From: Bacillota bacterium
GTDB taxonomy: Bacteria; Bacillota; Clostridia; Oscillospirales; Oscillospiraceae
Assembly (NCBI GenBank): GCA_028719885.1
Contig: JAQYLT010000076.1
Span: forward strand, 1 to 64,000
DNA length: 64,000 nt
Reading direction: 5' to 3'
Of this stretch, positions 48,974 to 58,024 are shown in pieces (the first letter of the stretch is position 1; every line of letters begins with the position of its first letter). The notes beneath the pieces are model-generated. The model did no database searches. It saw nothing but the letters and a program-made list of their open reading frames with translations, and had not been told where the DNA came from. The translations under genes were made by a program, and so were the position numbers.

Positions 48974-49768
48974 ATGGCTGAACCGCAATACAAATTGGAG
49001 GGAATCGTCCACACCCGTACGGAGCTCATGGAGGATTTCGAGGGGCCGCTGGATGTTATTTTCCTGCTGCTCAGTAAAAACAAAATAGAGATTCAGGATG
49101 TATCCATTACCGCCATTCTGGAGCAGTACCTGGCGTATCTGGATGAGATGAAACGGCTGGATATGGAGATCGCCAGTGAATTCATTTCCATGGCCTCCCA
49201 CTTGATGCTGATTAAAACCAAAATGCTCCTCTCCGCCGCCGAGCAGGCCGAGGCGGAATCCGAGCTGGACTTGCTCCGGCAAGGACTGATTGAGCGGCAG
49301 CGCAAGGAGGCAATGGAGCAGATTCGCATCGCGGTCAGCCAGCTGGAGCCCAGGAACGAAATCGGCAGATGCCTGTTTACCAAGGACCCCGAGCCGCTGC
49401 GAAAGGATAACACCTACCGGTATAAGCATACCGTGTTGGATTTGCTCCGGGCGCTGGATTTGATTGCCGAACGGAATCAGCGGCAGCTTCCGCCGCCCAT
49501 TGCCAATTTCAAGGGAATCGTGGCGAAGGAGCCTTACCCCGTTACCAAAAAGGCGGGCGAGGTATTGCGGCAGCTTCTTCTGCGGGGCGTGGAGCGGCTG
49601 AAAAATATGTTCCGCGGGAATCGGAGCCGTTCTGAAATTGTTGCCACTTTTTTGGCTATACTGGAATTGTGCAAAACCAATTCCGTGGCGCTGGAGGATG
49701 ATATTTCCGGCGAAAATCCAAACATTCGTCTGTTGAAAACTGACGCTCCCAGTCAGGAGGTGCATTGA
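48974..49768 (+). CDS. scpA: Segregation and condensation protein A
   Basis: A 264-residue kleisin that joins ScpB and the Smc heads in the chromosome-condensing complex. The N-terminal signature DFEGPLDVIFLLLSKNKIEI is present, followed by LEQYLAYLDEMKRLDMEIAS and MASHLMLIKTKMLL; the C-terminal winged helix binds Smc. It opens the six-gene operon scpA-scpB-DUF2953-gerW-carboxypeptidase-rluB. Confidence 0.95.
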   Translation: MAEPQYKLEGIVHTRTELMEDFEGPLDVIFLLLSKNKIEIQDVSITAILEQYLAYLDEMKRLDMEIASEFISMASHLMLIKTKMLLSAAEQAEAESELDLLRQGLIERQRKEAMEQIRIAVSQLEPRNEIGRCLFTKDPEPLRKDNTYRYKHTVLDLLRALDLIAERNQRQLPPPIANFKGIVAKEPYPVTKKAGEVLRQLLLRGVERLKNMFRGNRSRSEIVATFLAILELCKTNSVALEDDISGENPNIRLLKTDAPSQEVH

Positions 49769-50334
49769 TGGAACAGTCTCAAATTCAGCGGATTCTGGAA
49801 GCCATTCTCTTCGCCTCCGGTGAGCGGATGGAGATTTCCAGACTGGCGGCGGTGCTGGAAGTGGATGAACAGGAAATTGAGGAAGCGGCGGATGCACTGG
49901 CCAATCAGCTCTCCTTTGACCGTAGGGGTATTCGGATTCTGCGGCTGGAGCGGGGCTACCAGATGGTTTCCTCCGGTGAGATGGCGGATTACGTCACAAG
50001 AGCGCTGGAAACCAGAAAGCCGCCAAAGCTTTCTTCCTCCCAGTTGGAGGCGCTCACCATCATTGCCTATTATCAGCCGGCTACAAAAGCCATGGTGGAA
50101 CAGATTCGCGGGGTGGACAGCTCCTACTCGGTGGCTGCCCTGCTGAATAAGAAATTGATTGAAGAGGCAGGACGGCTGAACGTTCCGGGCAGACCCATTC
50201 AGTATCGAACCACCCCGGATTTTCTGCGTACCTTTGGCCTGTCCTCGTTGGAAGAGCTGCCGCCCATTGAAAAAATTGCCTTTGGGGAGCCCATCGAAGC
50301 GGAGCCCGAGGATACGCCGGAGGCGAAGGAATAA
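49768..50334 (+). CDS. scpB: Segregation and condensation protein B
   Basis: A 188-residue protein with two winged-helix domains: EAILFASGERMEISRLAAVL at the start and the signature LSSSQLEALTIIAYYQPATK in the middle, then GRPIQYRTTPDFLRTFGLSS. It dimerises on ScpA. ATG 49768 shares its A with the scpA stop and follows AGGAGGTGCATTG. Confidence 0.95.
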   Translation: MEQSQIQRILEAILFASGERMEISRLAAVLEVDEQEIEEAADALANQLSFDRRGIRILRLERGYQMVSSGEMADYVTRALETRKPPKLSSSQLEALTIIAYYQPATKAMVEQIRGVDSSYSVAALLNKKLIEEAGRLNVPGRPIQYRTTPDFLRTFGLSSLEELPPIEKIAFGEPIEAEPEDTPEAKE

Positions 50335-50960
50335 TGGGCTGGCTGATTGCGCTGGTCATTCTGACGGGGATTGCATTCATCCCAATCGGCGCCTCGGTCA
50401 AATACGACGCAGAGGGCTTCCTTGTCAGACTGATTGTCGGCTTCCTGCGGATTACGGTTTTCCCCTTTAAGAAGAAAAGGAAAAAGCCGGATAATCAGGA
50501 AAAAGCCGGGGAGGAATCCGTCAAAAAGCAGGAAACTGTGCCAAATCCCCCACAAAAGAGCGGAGAGGAAACCAAGGGCGGCAGCATCCGGGATTTTCTC
50601 CCACTTATAAAAGTTGCGCTGGATTTTTTGAAGCAATTTAAAAATATGCTCCATGTGAATCATTTGCAGTTAAAGCTGATTCTGGCAGGGGATGATCCCT
50701 GCGATTTGGCGGTGAACTACGGGCGGGCCTGGGCGGCGCTGGGCAATCTGATTCCTGTATTGGAGAGAACGGTTTCTCTGGGAAAGCGGGACTGTGAGGT
50801 AGAGTGCGATTTTACCGCCCAGGAAACGCGCATCATTGCCCGGGCAGACCTGACGCTGTTTTTCTGGCAGCTTGTATTTCTCGGAACGGTTTATGGATTT
50901 TATCTGATAAAAGAACTATTGATCTTCAAAAAGAAACGAAAAGGCGGTGCTGTACAATGA
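50334..50960 (+). CDS. DUF2953 membrane protein
   Basis: A 208-residue protein with an N-terminal hydrophobic segment, a Lys/Glu/Pro-rich variable linker (residues 45-85) and a C-terminal part with a predicted transmembrane helix (LTLFFWQLVFLGTVYGFYL). DUF2953 proteins lie between scpB and gerW in many Clostridia and are linked to sporulation by position only. It overlaps both neighbours by 1-4 bp. Confidence 0.85.
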   Translation: MGWLIALVILTGIAFIPIGASVKYDAEGFLVRLIVGFLRITVFPFKKKRKKPDNQEKAGEESVKKQETVPNPPQKSGEETKGGSIRDFLPLIKVALDFLKQFKNMLHVNHLQLKLILAGDDPCDLAVNYGRAWAALGNLIPVLERTVSLGKRDCEVECDFTAQETRIIARADLTLFFWQLVFLGTVYGFYLIKELLIFKKKRKGGAVQ

Positions 50961-51346
50961 GCCAAAAGCTTCCCGGAATGCTGGAGGGAACAATTCAGAA
51001 AATAAAAGAGATGATTGATGTAAATTCCGTCGTGGGCGAACCGATTGTGACGCCGGACGGGGTTACCATCATACCGGTTTCCAAGGTCAGTGTGGGCTTT
51101 GGCGGGGCCGGTTCGGATTTTACAAAGGGAAAGACAGCACAGGGGGATAACCCCTTTGGCGGCGGTGTGGGTGCAGGGGTAAAGGTTACCCCCATTTGTT
51201 TCCTGATCGTAAAGGATGGGAACGTCCGTATGCTTCCCGTTGCCCAGGCGGCCAATACCACCGCGGACAGGCTGGTGGAGATGATTCCCGACACCCTGGA
51301 CAAGATTTCCTCTTTTATCGATCCCAAGTCGGGAAAGAGTGAATAA
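50957..51346 (+). CDS. gerW: GerW-family sporulation protein (YtfJ)
   Basis: A 129-residue protein with the family core VVGEPIVTPDGVTIIPVSKV and a glycine-rich loop (GGGVGAGVKVTP), followed by a C-terminal amphipathic helix. In Bacillus, YtfJ/GerW is spore-associated and needed for normal L-alanine germination. The ATG overlaps the previous stop (ATGA). Confidence 0.93.
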   Translation: MSQKLPGMLEGTIQKIKEMIDVNSVVGEPIVTPDGVTIIPVSKVSVGFGGAGSDFTKGKTAQGDNPFGGGVGAGVKVTPICFLIVKDGNVRMLPVAQAANTTADRLVEMIPDTLDKISSFIDPKSGKSE

Positions 51347-51385
51347 ACTGCCTTTTCCCGGAAAGACTATTGCCGGGTGAGGATA

Positions 51386-52480
51386 ATGAAAAGAAGATTT
51401 GCCGGAACGGTGGCCGGACTGCTGGCCGCCGTTCTGTTTTTTCCGGTTCCATCCGGCGCGATTTCCGCCAGGAGTGCCGTTGTAATGGACCCCATCAGCG
51501 GACGGCTCCTGGTGAATCAAAACGGCAGCGAAGAGAGCCTCATTGCCAGTACCACAAAAATCATGACGGCGCTGCTGGTCTGCGAACGATGCAATGTTCT
51601 GGATCAGATGCGGATACCCAAGGAGGCCGTGGGGATTGAGGGTTCCTCTATGTACCTCCGGGAGGGGGAGAAGCTGTCCATTCAGGAGCTGCTGTACGGC
51701 CTGATGCTTTCCTCCGGAAATGACGCCGCTGTGGCGCTGGCGCTGTACTGCTGCGGCAGCATTGAGGAATTCTCCGCTTTGATGAACGACAAGGCAAGAA
51801 GCCTTGGCATGAAGCAGACCCATTTTGAGAACCCCAACGGGCTGGATGCCAAAAATCACTATTCTACTGCGAAAGACCTGGCGATTCTGGCCTCCTATGC
51901 CATGGATAACCCGGTGTTCCGTCAAACCGTCTCCACCAAAACCATTGCCGTGGGCAACCGGTACCTGCGAAATCACAATAAGCTCTTGTGGCTGTATCCG
52001 GGGGCGGACGGTGTGAAAACCGGCTATACCAAGGCGGCTGGCAGAATTCTGGTTTCCAGCGCGGTAAAGGATCACCGCCGGCTTGTGGCGGTGACCATCC
52101 ACGACCCGGATGACTGGCGGGACCACTGCAAACTGCTGGACGACAGCTTTTCGGGATTCAATCTGCAGCGAATTGTCACCATGGGCGACTGCGTGGGATA
52201 CCGGGAGATTGCGGGAGGTACCCCTGCCAGGGTTTCGGTGCTGGCGGCTGATAACTATGTGTATTCCATCGCAAAAGACGAGAGTCCCCAACTGCTTCTG
52301 CCCGGCAGCGGCTTTGTGTATGCCCCGGTGACCGAGGGCGCGGATGCGGGCTTTGCCTATGTTCTGATTTCCGGCAAAGCCGTTGGGAAAATACCGGTTG
52401 TATACGGGAAGACCCGTGAGATGCTCCAGCCGGAGGAGGAAAAATCCTCCCGTTTCTTATTCTGGAGGAAAAACAAATGA
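51386..52480 (+). CDS. D-alanyl-D-alanine carboxypeptidase (DacF/DacB type)
   Basis: A 364-residue penicillin-binding protein with a cleavable signal peptide (cut near PSGAISA). The serine-peptidase motifs are SxxK at STTK (Ser55), SxN at SSGN and KTG in GVKTGYT. It removes terminal D-Ala from stem peptides; in this operon position, beside gerW, a role in spore cortex maturation is likely. A Lys/Arg-rich end (FLFWRKNK) may help membrane association. ATG 51386 is preferred; GTG 51377 is also in frame. Confidence 0.93.
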   Translation: MKRRFAGTVAGLLAAVLFFPVPSGAISARSAVVMDPISGRLLVNQNGSEESLIASTTKIMTALLVCERCNVLDQMRIPKEAVGIEGSSMYLREGEKLSIQELLYGLMLSSGNDAAVALALYCCGSIEEFSALMNDKARSLGMKQTHFENPNGLDAKNHYSTAKDLAILASYAMDNPVFRQTVSTKTIAVGNRYLRNHNKLLWLYPGADGVKTGYTKAAGRILVSSAVKDHRRLVAVTIHDPDDWRDHCKLLDDSFSGFNLQRIVTMGDCVGYREIAGGTPARVSVLAADNYVYSIAKDESPQLLLPGSGFVYAPVTEGADAGFAYVLISGKAVGKIPVVYGKTREMLQPEEEKSSRFLFWRKNK

Positions 52481-53175
52481 AGCTTCGACTCCAAAAAATA
52501 CTGTCCGACCGGGGAATCGCCTCCCGCAGGAAAGCGGAGGAAATGATTCTCGCCGGACTGGTCACCGTGAATGGCGCGGTTGCCTCCCTGGGCAGCAGTG
52601 CCGATCCGGATTTGGACCAAATTGCCGTAGAGGGAAAAGAGATTCCCTCTGCGGCAAAGTACATCTACATCATGCTGAATAAGCCCCGGGGGTATGTGAC
52701 CACCCTCTCGGATGAACGGGGAAGACCCACAGCCGCGTCTCTGGTAGAAGAATGCGGCCAGCGGGTGTATCCTGTGGGCCGCTTGGATATGGATTCTGAG
52801 GGCCTGCTTCTGTTCACGAACGACGGCACCTTTGCCAACCGGGCCATGCACCCCAGCCACGAAATCGCCAAGACCTATCTGGTCAAAGTTTCCGGCTACA
52901 CGGAAGAGGGCTTTCAAAAGCTCCATGAGCCTGTGGTTCTGGACGGCTACCGGATTCAGCCGCCCCAGCTTCGGCTGCTCACGGTCGGCGGCTCCGGGGC
53001 AAAATTTGAAATCACCATTCACGAGGGCCGCAACCGGCAGATTCGGAGAATGTGTCAAATGGCTGGGATGCGTGTGACGAGGCTGAAACGAATCAAAGAG
53101 GGGAGCCTGGAGCTGGGGGATCTCCCCGTCGGGAAATGGCGCTATCTGACCCCGGAAGAATGGGGGAAAATTTGA
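52477..53175 (+). CDS. rluB: RluB/RsuA-family rRNA pseudouridine synthase
   Basis: A 232-residue enzyme with an N-terminal S4 RNA-binding domain (LQKILSDRGIASRRKAEEMI) and catalytic Asp in PVGRLDMDSEGLLLFTND; GRNRQIRRM near the C-terminus is family-typical. It isomerises a uridine in 23S rRNA (RluB) or 16S rRNA (RsuA); gene order favours RluB as in Bacillus. It overlaps the carboxypeptidase gene by ATGA and ends the operon. Confidence 0.92.
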   Translation: MKLRLQKILSDRGIASRRKAEEMILAGLVTVNGAVASLGSSADPDLDQIAVEGKEIPSAAKYIYIMLNKPRGYVTTLSDERGRPTAASLVEECGQRVYPVGRLDMDSEGLLLFTNDGTFANRAMHPSHEIAKTYLVKVSGYTEEGFQKLHEPVVLDGYRIQPPQLRLLTVGGSGAKFEITIHEGRNRQIRRMCQMAGMRVTRLKRIKEGSLELGDLPVGKWRYLTPEEWGKI

Positions 53176-53183
53176 CGGAGAAT

Positions 53184-53212
53184 CTTGCAAAATTTCCAAA
53201 GGTCTGCTAGTA
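53184..53212 (+). promoter_or_regulatory. Promoter of the RpiR-flavoprotein pair
   Basis: TTGCAA (53184-53189), 17 nt, TAGTAT (53207-53212). Confidence 0.75.
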
Positions 53213-53256
53213 TTGTGGTGCATGCAAAAAACAATTCATGAAATCGAGGCAGCTTT

Positions 53257-54132
53257 ATGAATCACGATTTTTTGACGCTTTTACAAGAAAAAACACCGGA
53301 ATTTTCCAAAGGACAGCGGAGAATTGCACAATATATTACAGAAGCTTACGATAAAGCGGCTTTTATGACCGCCAGCCGGCTGGGAAAAACCGTTGGCGTC
53401 TCCGAATCCACGGTGGTCCGTTTTGCGGTGGATTTGGGCTTTGACGGATATCCCTCCATGCAGAAAGCCATGCAGGAGATGGTGCTCAACCGGCTCACCT
53501 CTGTTCAGCGCATTGAAGTGGCCAACGACCGCCTGGGCGACCAGGATATTGTTTCCATGGTGGTCCGTTCCGACATGGAAAAGCTGCGGCAAACCGAGGA
53601 AACCGTAAGCCGGGATGAATTCAACAATGCGGTGAATGCGATCCTGAAAGCAAAGCGGGTCTACATTCTGGGGGTCCGTTCTGTTGCACCCCTGGCCAAT
53701 TTCCTGGGATATTATTTGAACTATATGTTCAATAACGTCCATGTGATTTCCGGTATGAGTACTGGCGAGATGTTTGAGAAAATCGTGGGAGTCAACAGTG
53801 AGGATGTGGTGATTGCATTCAGCTTTCCCCGCTATTCTGCCTCCACCACCAAGGGAGCCCAGTATTGCTGCTCCGCCGGAGCGACGGTCATCGGCTTTAC
53901 CGACAGCAAATTGTCGCCTCTTGGTCAGTGCTGCGATCATGTGCTGGTGGCCAAAAGCGACATGGTCTCCCTGGTCGACAGCCTGGTAGCCCCCCTCAGC
54001 CTGATTAACGCGCTGATTGTCGCCATCGCGGCCAAGCGGGAAAAGGAGCTTTCCAGAACCTTTGCAAATCTGGAGCGAATCTGGGACGAATACAACGTCT
54101 ATGAGAAGCAGGTAAAAGAGAATGAAGTATGA
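53257..54132 (+). CDS. MurR/RpiR-family transcriptional regulator
   Basis: A 291-residue regulator: N-terminal helix-turn-helix (TASRLGKTVGVSESTVVRFA) and a C-terminal SIS sugar-phosphate-binding domain (residues 125-260). Such proteins sense phosphosugars and control sugar or amino-sugar catabolism. No sugar gene is adjacent; the partner is a flavoprotein gene overlapping by 11 bp, so its regulon must lie mainly elsewhere. Confidence 0.9.
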   Translation: MNHDFLTLLQEKTPEFSKGQRRIAQYITEAYDKAAFMTASRLGKTVGVSESTVVRFAVDLGFDGYPSMQKAMQEMVLNRLTSVQRIEVANDRLGDQDIVSMVVRSDMEKLRQTEETVSRDEFNNAVNAILKAKRVYILGVRSVAPLANFLGYYLNYMFNNVHVISGMSTGEMFEKIVGVNSEDVVIAFSFPRYSASTTKGAQYCCSAGATVIGFTDSKLSPLGQCCDHVLVAKSDMVSLVDSLVAPLSLINALIVAIAAKREKELSRTFANLERIWDEYNVYEKQVKENEV

Positions 54133-55345
54133 CGGCATTGTCATCGGCGGCGGTCCTGCCGGGATGTTTGCGGCCATCACCGCCGCCTCCAGAGGCGGAC
54201 GGATTCTGCTGCTGGAGAAAAATGACCGCCTGGGCAAAAAACTGCTGATTACCGGAAAAGGCCGCTGCAATGTGACCAATCACTGCTCCGGGCAGGAGGT
54301 TTTGCAGAACACCCCCAGAAACGGGCGGTTTCTGTACAGCGCGCTGACTGCTTTTCCACCGGAGAAAACCATGGCGTTTTTTGAAAGCCATGGCTGCCCC
54401 TTGAAAACGGAACGGGGGAACCGGGTTTTCCCGGTTTCGGACCGTTCTCAGTCCATCCTGGATTGCCTCAAGAGCGAACTGCGCCGGGTCCGTGTTACGG
54501 TTTGCAATGAGGCGGTCACCCGGATTTTAACCCAGGATGGCAAGGTACATGGCGTTCAAACCGGCAAAAATACCTATGAAGCCTCTTGGGTGATTCTCGC
54601 CACCGGCGGTGTGTCCTATCCGGCCACAGGCTCCACCGGGGACGGCTACAGCTTTGCCGCAGCGTTGGGACACACCATCATCCCCCAGGAGGGAAGCTTG
54701 GTCCCCCTGACGGAGGATGGGACGGATTGTGCCCAGATGCAGGGATTGTCTCTTCGCAATGTGGCCGTAAAGCTTCTGAATGCCAAGGGCAAGGTGCTGT
54801 ATCAGGACTTTGGGGAGCTGCTTTTTACCCATTTCGGAATGTCCGGCCCCACGGTACTCAGTGCCAGCTGCCACCTGAAAGGGGAGGGCTGCCGGATGGT
54901 GATCGACTTGAAGCCTGCATTGGAGCCGAGTAAGCTGGATGAGCGGATTCTGCGGGATTTGGAGCTGTATCAAAATCGCTCCATGGAAAATGCCCTGACG
55001 GATCTGCTGCCCCGGTCCATGATTCCGGTGATTCTGCGCCGGTTGGATATTTCCGCAGATTTGCAGGCCAATTCTCTTACAAGGCAGAAGCGCCGGGCGC
55101 TGGTGGAGCTGCTGAAAGCTTTCCCGGTGGCCATTGCGGGCAAACGCCCGGTGAGCGAGGCGATTATTACCTCCGGCGGCATTAAGGTATCGGAGGTTGA
55201 CCCCAAAACCATGGAATCCAAGCTGGTTCCGGGGCTGTTTTTTGCCGGGGAAATTCTGGACTGCGACGCCTATACCGGCGGCTTTAACCTGCAAATTGCC
55301 TGGGCCACTGCATACGCAGCGGGAAATTCCGTCCCTCTGGAATGA
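54122..55345 (+). CDS. HI0933/BaiN-like FAD-dependent oxidoreductase
   Basis: A 407-residue flavoprotein with Rossmann motif IGGGPAGMFAAITAAS, KKLLITGKGRCNVTN (family signature), ATGGVSYPATGSTGDGY and the C-terminal GLFFAGEILDCDAYTGGFNLQIAWATAY. The HI0933 family is broad; BaiN of gut Clostridia was proposed to act on bile-acid intermediates, but the sequence alone does not show that substrate. Translation is coupled to the regulator gene. Confidence 0.85.
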   Translation: MKYDGIVIGGGPAGMFAAITAASRGGRILLLEKNDRLGKKLLITGKGRCNVTNHCSGQEVLQNTPRNGRFLYSALTAFPPEKTMAFFESHGCPLKTERGNRVFPVSDRSQSILDCLKSELRRVRVTVCNEAVTRILTQDGKVHGVQTGKNTYEASWVILATGGVSYPATGSTGDGYSFAAALGHTIIPQEGSLVPLTEDGTDCAQMQGLSLRNVAVKLLNAKGKVLYQDFGELLFTHFGMSGPTVLSASCHLKGEGCRMVIDLKPALEPSKLDERILRDLELYQNRSMENALTDLLPRSMIPVILRRLDISADLQANSLTRQKRRALVELLKAFPVAIAGKRPVSEAIITSGGIKVSEVDPKTMESKLVPGLFFAGEILDCDAYTGGFNLQIAWATAYAAGNSVPLE

Positions 55346-55385
55346 AGAAAAACGGCTGCTTACATTTGGTTCCAAAAATCAAGGA

Positions 55386-55414
55386 TTGACAAATTTGCCG
55401 TCCTGTACTAGAAT
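55386..55414 (+). promoter_or_regulatory. Promoter of acpP
   Basis: Consensus TTGACA (55386-55391), 17 nt, TAGAAT (55409-55414). Confidence 0.88.
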
Positions 55415-55458
55415 ATTACGGAAATGTTCTACACAGAATATTTGGAGGGACATAAAGA

Positions 55459-55680
55459 ATGTACGAAAAACTTGTAAAATACGCTGCCAAGCAGCTGGAG
55501 ATTGATGCCTCCGACATCCGCCCCGACAGCACTTTCGAGAGCCTGGGCATTGATTCTCTGGATATCGTGGAAATGATCATGGATCTGGAGAGCGAGCTGG
55601 GCATTGAACTGGATATGGAGGATCAGAAGATCACCACTTTCCAGGAGCTTGCCGATTTTGTGGAATCCAAGCTGAACTAA
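55459..55680 (+). CDS. acpP: Acyl carrier protein
   Basis: A 73-residue acidic four-helix protein with the phosphopantetheine site GIDSLDIVEMIMDLE (Ser at about residue 34). ATG 55459 follows GGAGGGACATAAAGA. It carries acyl chains for fatty acid synthesis. It is not next to fab genes; the SRP RNA gene follows 25 bp after its stop with no terminator, so both may lie on one transcript. Confidence 0.94.
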   Translation: MYEKLVKYAAKQLEIDASDIRPDSTFESLGIDSLDIVEMIMDLESELGIELDMEDQKITTFQELADFVESKLN

Positions 55681-55705
55681 AAAAGAATATTTCCCTTGTT
55701 TGAGC

Positions 55706-56007
55706 TGCCGGCTTATAACAAGGTCGCACTAGTCGGGGAGTTAGCGGTGCCCTGTACCTGCAATCCGCTACAGCAGGGATGAATTCCCACACCCGGTTAG
55801 GTGTAATGTGCGTCCGGCCCGTGTAAGAGGTGTTGAGAAATCGGTCTTGTGCAATGAGATCCCGTGAACCATGTCAGGTGGGGAACCAAGCAGCATTAAG
55901 CGGATCTTCTCGTGTGCCACAGGATTGCCGATTTTGAGCTTTCTGCACGGTTTCGGCGTATGTTGCCTGATCAAATGTGGGTGTGCGATCTTGTTATGGG
56001 CCGGCAT
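55706..56007 (+). ncRNA. ffs: Signal recognition particle RNA, large Gram-positive type
   Basis: A structured RNA of about 300 nt. The 5' end (TGCCGGCTTATAACAAG) pairs with the 3' end (CTTGTTATGGGCCGGCA). The Alu domain shows GTCGGGGAGTTAGCGG and the S domain shows CATGTCAGGTGGGGAACC with AAGCAGCA, the Ffh-binding hallmark. A T run (56009-56013) follows. It lies upstream of dnaX, as in Bacillus. Confidence 0.93.
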
Positions 56008-56036
56008 GTTTTTCCGCTTTGGAAAGGAGAGGAACC

Positions 56037-57644
56037 ATGGCTGCCTATCAGGCGTTATATCGTAAATATCGTCCGCAGACATTTGACGATGTTTCCGGTC
56101 AGATGGCGGTCACCCAGACGCTTAAGACCCAGCTGATGACCGGGAAAATGAGCCACGCCTATCTATTTACCGGCTCCCGGGGCACCGGCAAAACCACCTG
56201 CGCCAAAATTCTGGCCAAGGCGGTGAACTGCCTGAATCCGGATAACGGCAACCCCTGCAACTGCTGCAGCGCCTGCAAGTCCATTGATGACGGCACCTGC
56301 ATGGATGTGCTGGAAATCGATGCCGCCTCCAACAATGGCGTGGACAACATCCGGGATCTTCGGGACGATGCCATCTACACACCGTCCCAGGTGAAAAAGC
56401 GGGTGTACATCATCGACGAGGTGCACATGCTTTCCCTGTCCGCCTTTAATGCGCTGCTGAAAATTGTGGAGGAACCGCCGGAGCATCTTCTGTTCATTTT
56501 GGCTACCACGGAGCTCCACAAGGTCCCCGCCACCATCCTGTCCAGATGCCAGCGGTTCTCATTCCGGAGAATCAGCCAGGAGGATATTGCTGCCCGGCTT
56601 CAATACGTGGCCTATCAGGAAAACATTGATTTAGACGACTCCGCGGCCAGAGTGATTGCCCGTCTTGCTGACGGCGGCATGCGGGATGGCTTGAGCCTGC
56701 TGGACCAGTGTGCCTCTGCCATGGCGGGGGAGCTGACGGCGGATTCCGTATACGCCTGCCTGGGCATTGCCGGTGAGCGGAAATGCGGACAGATGCTTTC
56801 CTTTGTGGCATCCCATGACTCCAAAGGTGCGCTGACCCTGTTTAATCAGCTCTACACCGAGGGGAAAGACCTGGGGGCTATGCTGGACGAGCTTGCCTGC
56901 CTGCTTCGGGATATCCTTGTGATGAAAACCGCGCCCAATTCCGGCATCTCCATGCTCTCCGGCGTCGCCTCCGACGATGAGGTGATGGAGCTTTCCAGAA
57001 AGCTGTCCAGCGGCGAGCTTGTGAGAATGATGAACCTGATTCAGAAAACCCTATCGGAGTTCACCAGAAGCTCCAGCCGCAGAATGGATGCGGAGCTGTG
57101 TATTTTGGAGCTGTGCACGCCGGAGCTCAGCCTGGATGCCAAATCCCTGAATGCCCGGCTGACCCGACTGGAAGAACAACTGAAAACCGGGAACTTCTTC
57201 CTTTTCCAGCCTCAGAGTACCAACGAAAAGCCCGCCGCTGCACCCCAGCCCGGCCCGCCGGAAATCCCAACAGAGGAGGATGCGGCGGAGGAGCCGGTTT
57301 CCGATGAGCTGCCCCTGGGCTTTTGGGCAGAGCTGGTCTCCGGCATCCGCCAGGAGATCAGGCCGCCGGTTTCCGGCTTCTTTGTGACAACAGAGAATGC
57401 GCCGGTACAGGGCGTTATGGTCAACGGCGTTTTGGAGCTTCGGTGCAAAAATACCTTTACCGCCGACATGGTGGGAAAGGCGGAAACCCTTCAAATCGTC
57501 TCCCGAAAGGCCTCTGCCCAGCTTGGGCGGCCGGTGAAAGTGGTAGCGGTTGACCTTTCTGCCAAACCCGCCGGGAATTCCCGCATGGAATCCCTTTTAA
57601 ACTTTGGCAGAAGTCACAGTGACATCATCAATATGAAAGAATAA
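56037..57644 (+). CDS. dnaX: DNA polymerase III subunits gamma and tau
   Basis: A 535-residue clamp-loader ATPase. Walker A GSRGTGKTTCAK lies near residue 46; a four-cysteine zinc module (CNCCSACK) follows; Walker B IIDEVHMLS and sensor 1 LATTELHKVPATILSRCQR are present. The C-terminal tau-like domain follows a Pro/Glu-rich linker. ATG 56037 is preceded by AAAGGAGAGGAACC. No slippery A-tract for gamma frameshifting was noticed. Confidence 0.95.
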   Translation: MAAYQALYRKYRPQTFDDVSGQMAVTQTLKTQLMTGKMSHAYLFTGSRGTGKTTCAKILAKAVNCLNPDNGNPCNCCSACKSIDDGTCMDVLEIDAASNNGVDNIRDLRDDAIYTPSQVKKRVYIIDEVHMLSLSAFNALLKIVEEPPEHLLFILATTELHKVPATILSRCQRFSFRRISQEDIAARLQYVAYQENIDLDDSAARVIARLADGGMRDGLSLLDQCASAMAGELTADSVYACLGIAGERKCGQMLSFVASHDSKGALTLFNQLYTEGKDLGAMLDELACLLRDILVMKTAPNSGISMLSGVASDDEVMELSRKLSSGELVRMMNLIQKTLSEFTRSSSRRMDAELCILELCTPELSLDAKSLNARLTRLEEQLKTGNFFLFQPQSTNEKPAAAPQPGPPEIPTEEDAAEEPVSDELPLGFWAELVSGIRQEIRPPVSGFFVTTENAPVQGVMVNGVLELRCKNTFTADMVGKAETLQIVSRKASAQLGRPVKVVAVDLSAKPAGNSRMESLLNFGRSHSDIINMKE

Positions 57645-57670
57645 TTTTTTTAATACAGGAGATTAGAATT

Positions 57671-58015
57671 ATGGCTAAAAATGGATTTCGCGGTATGCCC
57701 GGTGGCATGAACCAGAGCGCAATGCTCAAGCAGGCGCAGAAAATGCAGCAGGAAATGCTCCGGATGCAGCAGGAGCAGGAGAGCAAAACCTTTACCGCTT
57801 CTGCCGGCGGCGGAATGGTTTCCGCCACGGTGAACGGCAAGCATGAGCTGGTGGGACTGACCATCAATCCGGAGGCCGTGGACCCGGATGATGTGGAGAT
57901 GCTTCAGGATATGGTCATGGCCGCGGTCAACGAGGCCATGCGTGCAGCCGACAACGAAGCGGCCAACAATATGTCCCGGCTCACCGGCGGACTGAACCTG
58001 AGCGGCTTGTTCTAA
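57671..58015 (+). CDS. YbaB/EbfC nucleoid-associated protein
   Basis: A 114-residue protein with the family start (MLKQAQKMQQEMLRMQQEQE) and core GMVSATVNGKHELVGLTINP. It forms a DNA-binding tweezers-like dimer and lies, as usual, between dnaX and recR. AGGAGATTAGAATT precedes the ATG. Confidence 0.94.
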   Translation: MAKNGFRGMPGGMNQSAMLKQAQKMQQEMLRMQQEQESKTFTASAGGGMVSATVNGKHELVGLTINPEAVDPDDVEMLQDMVMAAVNEAMRAADNEAANNMSRLTGGLNLSGLF

Positions 58016-58024
58016 GGAGGGCGT

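Noticed and set aside
54122..55345. Assignment of the flavoprotein as a bile-acid enzyme (BaiN)
   Set aside because: The HI0933 family is broad and no bai genes are nearby, so only the family is named.
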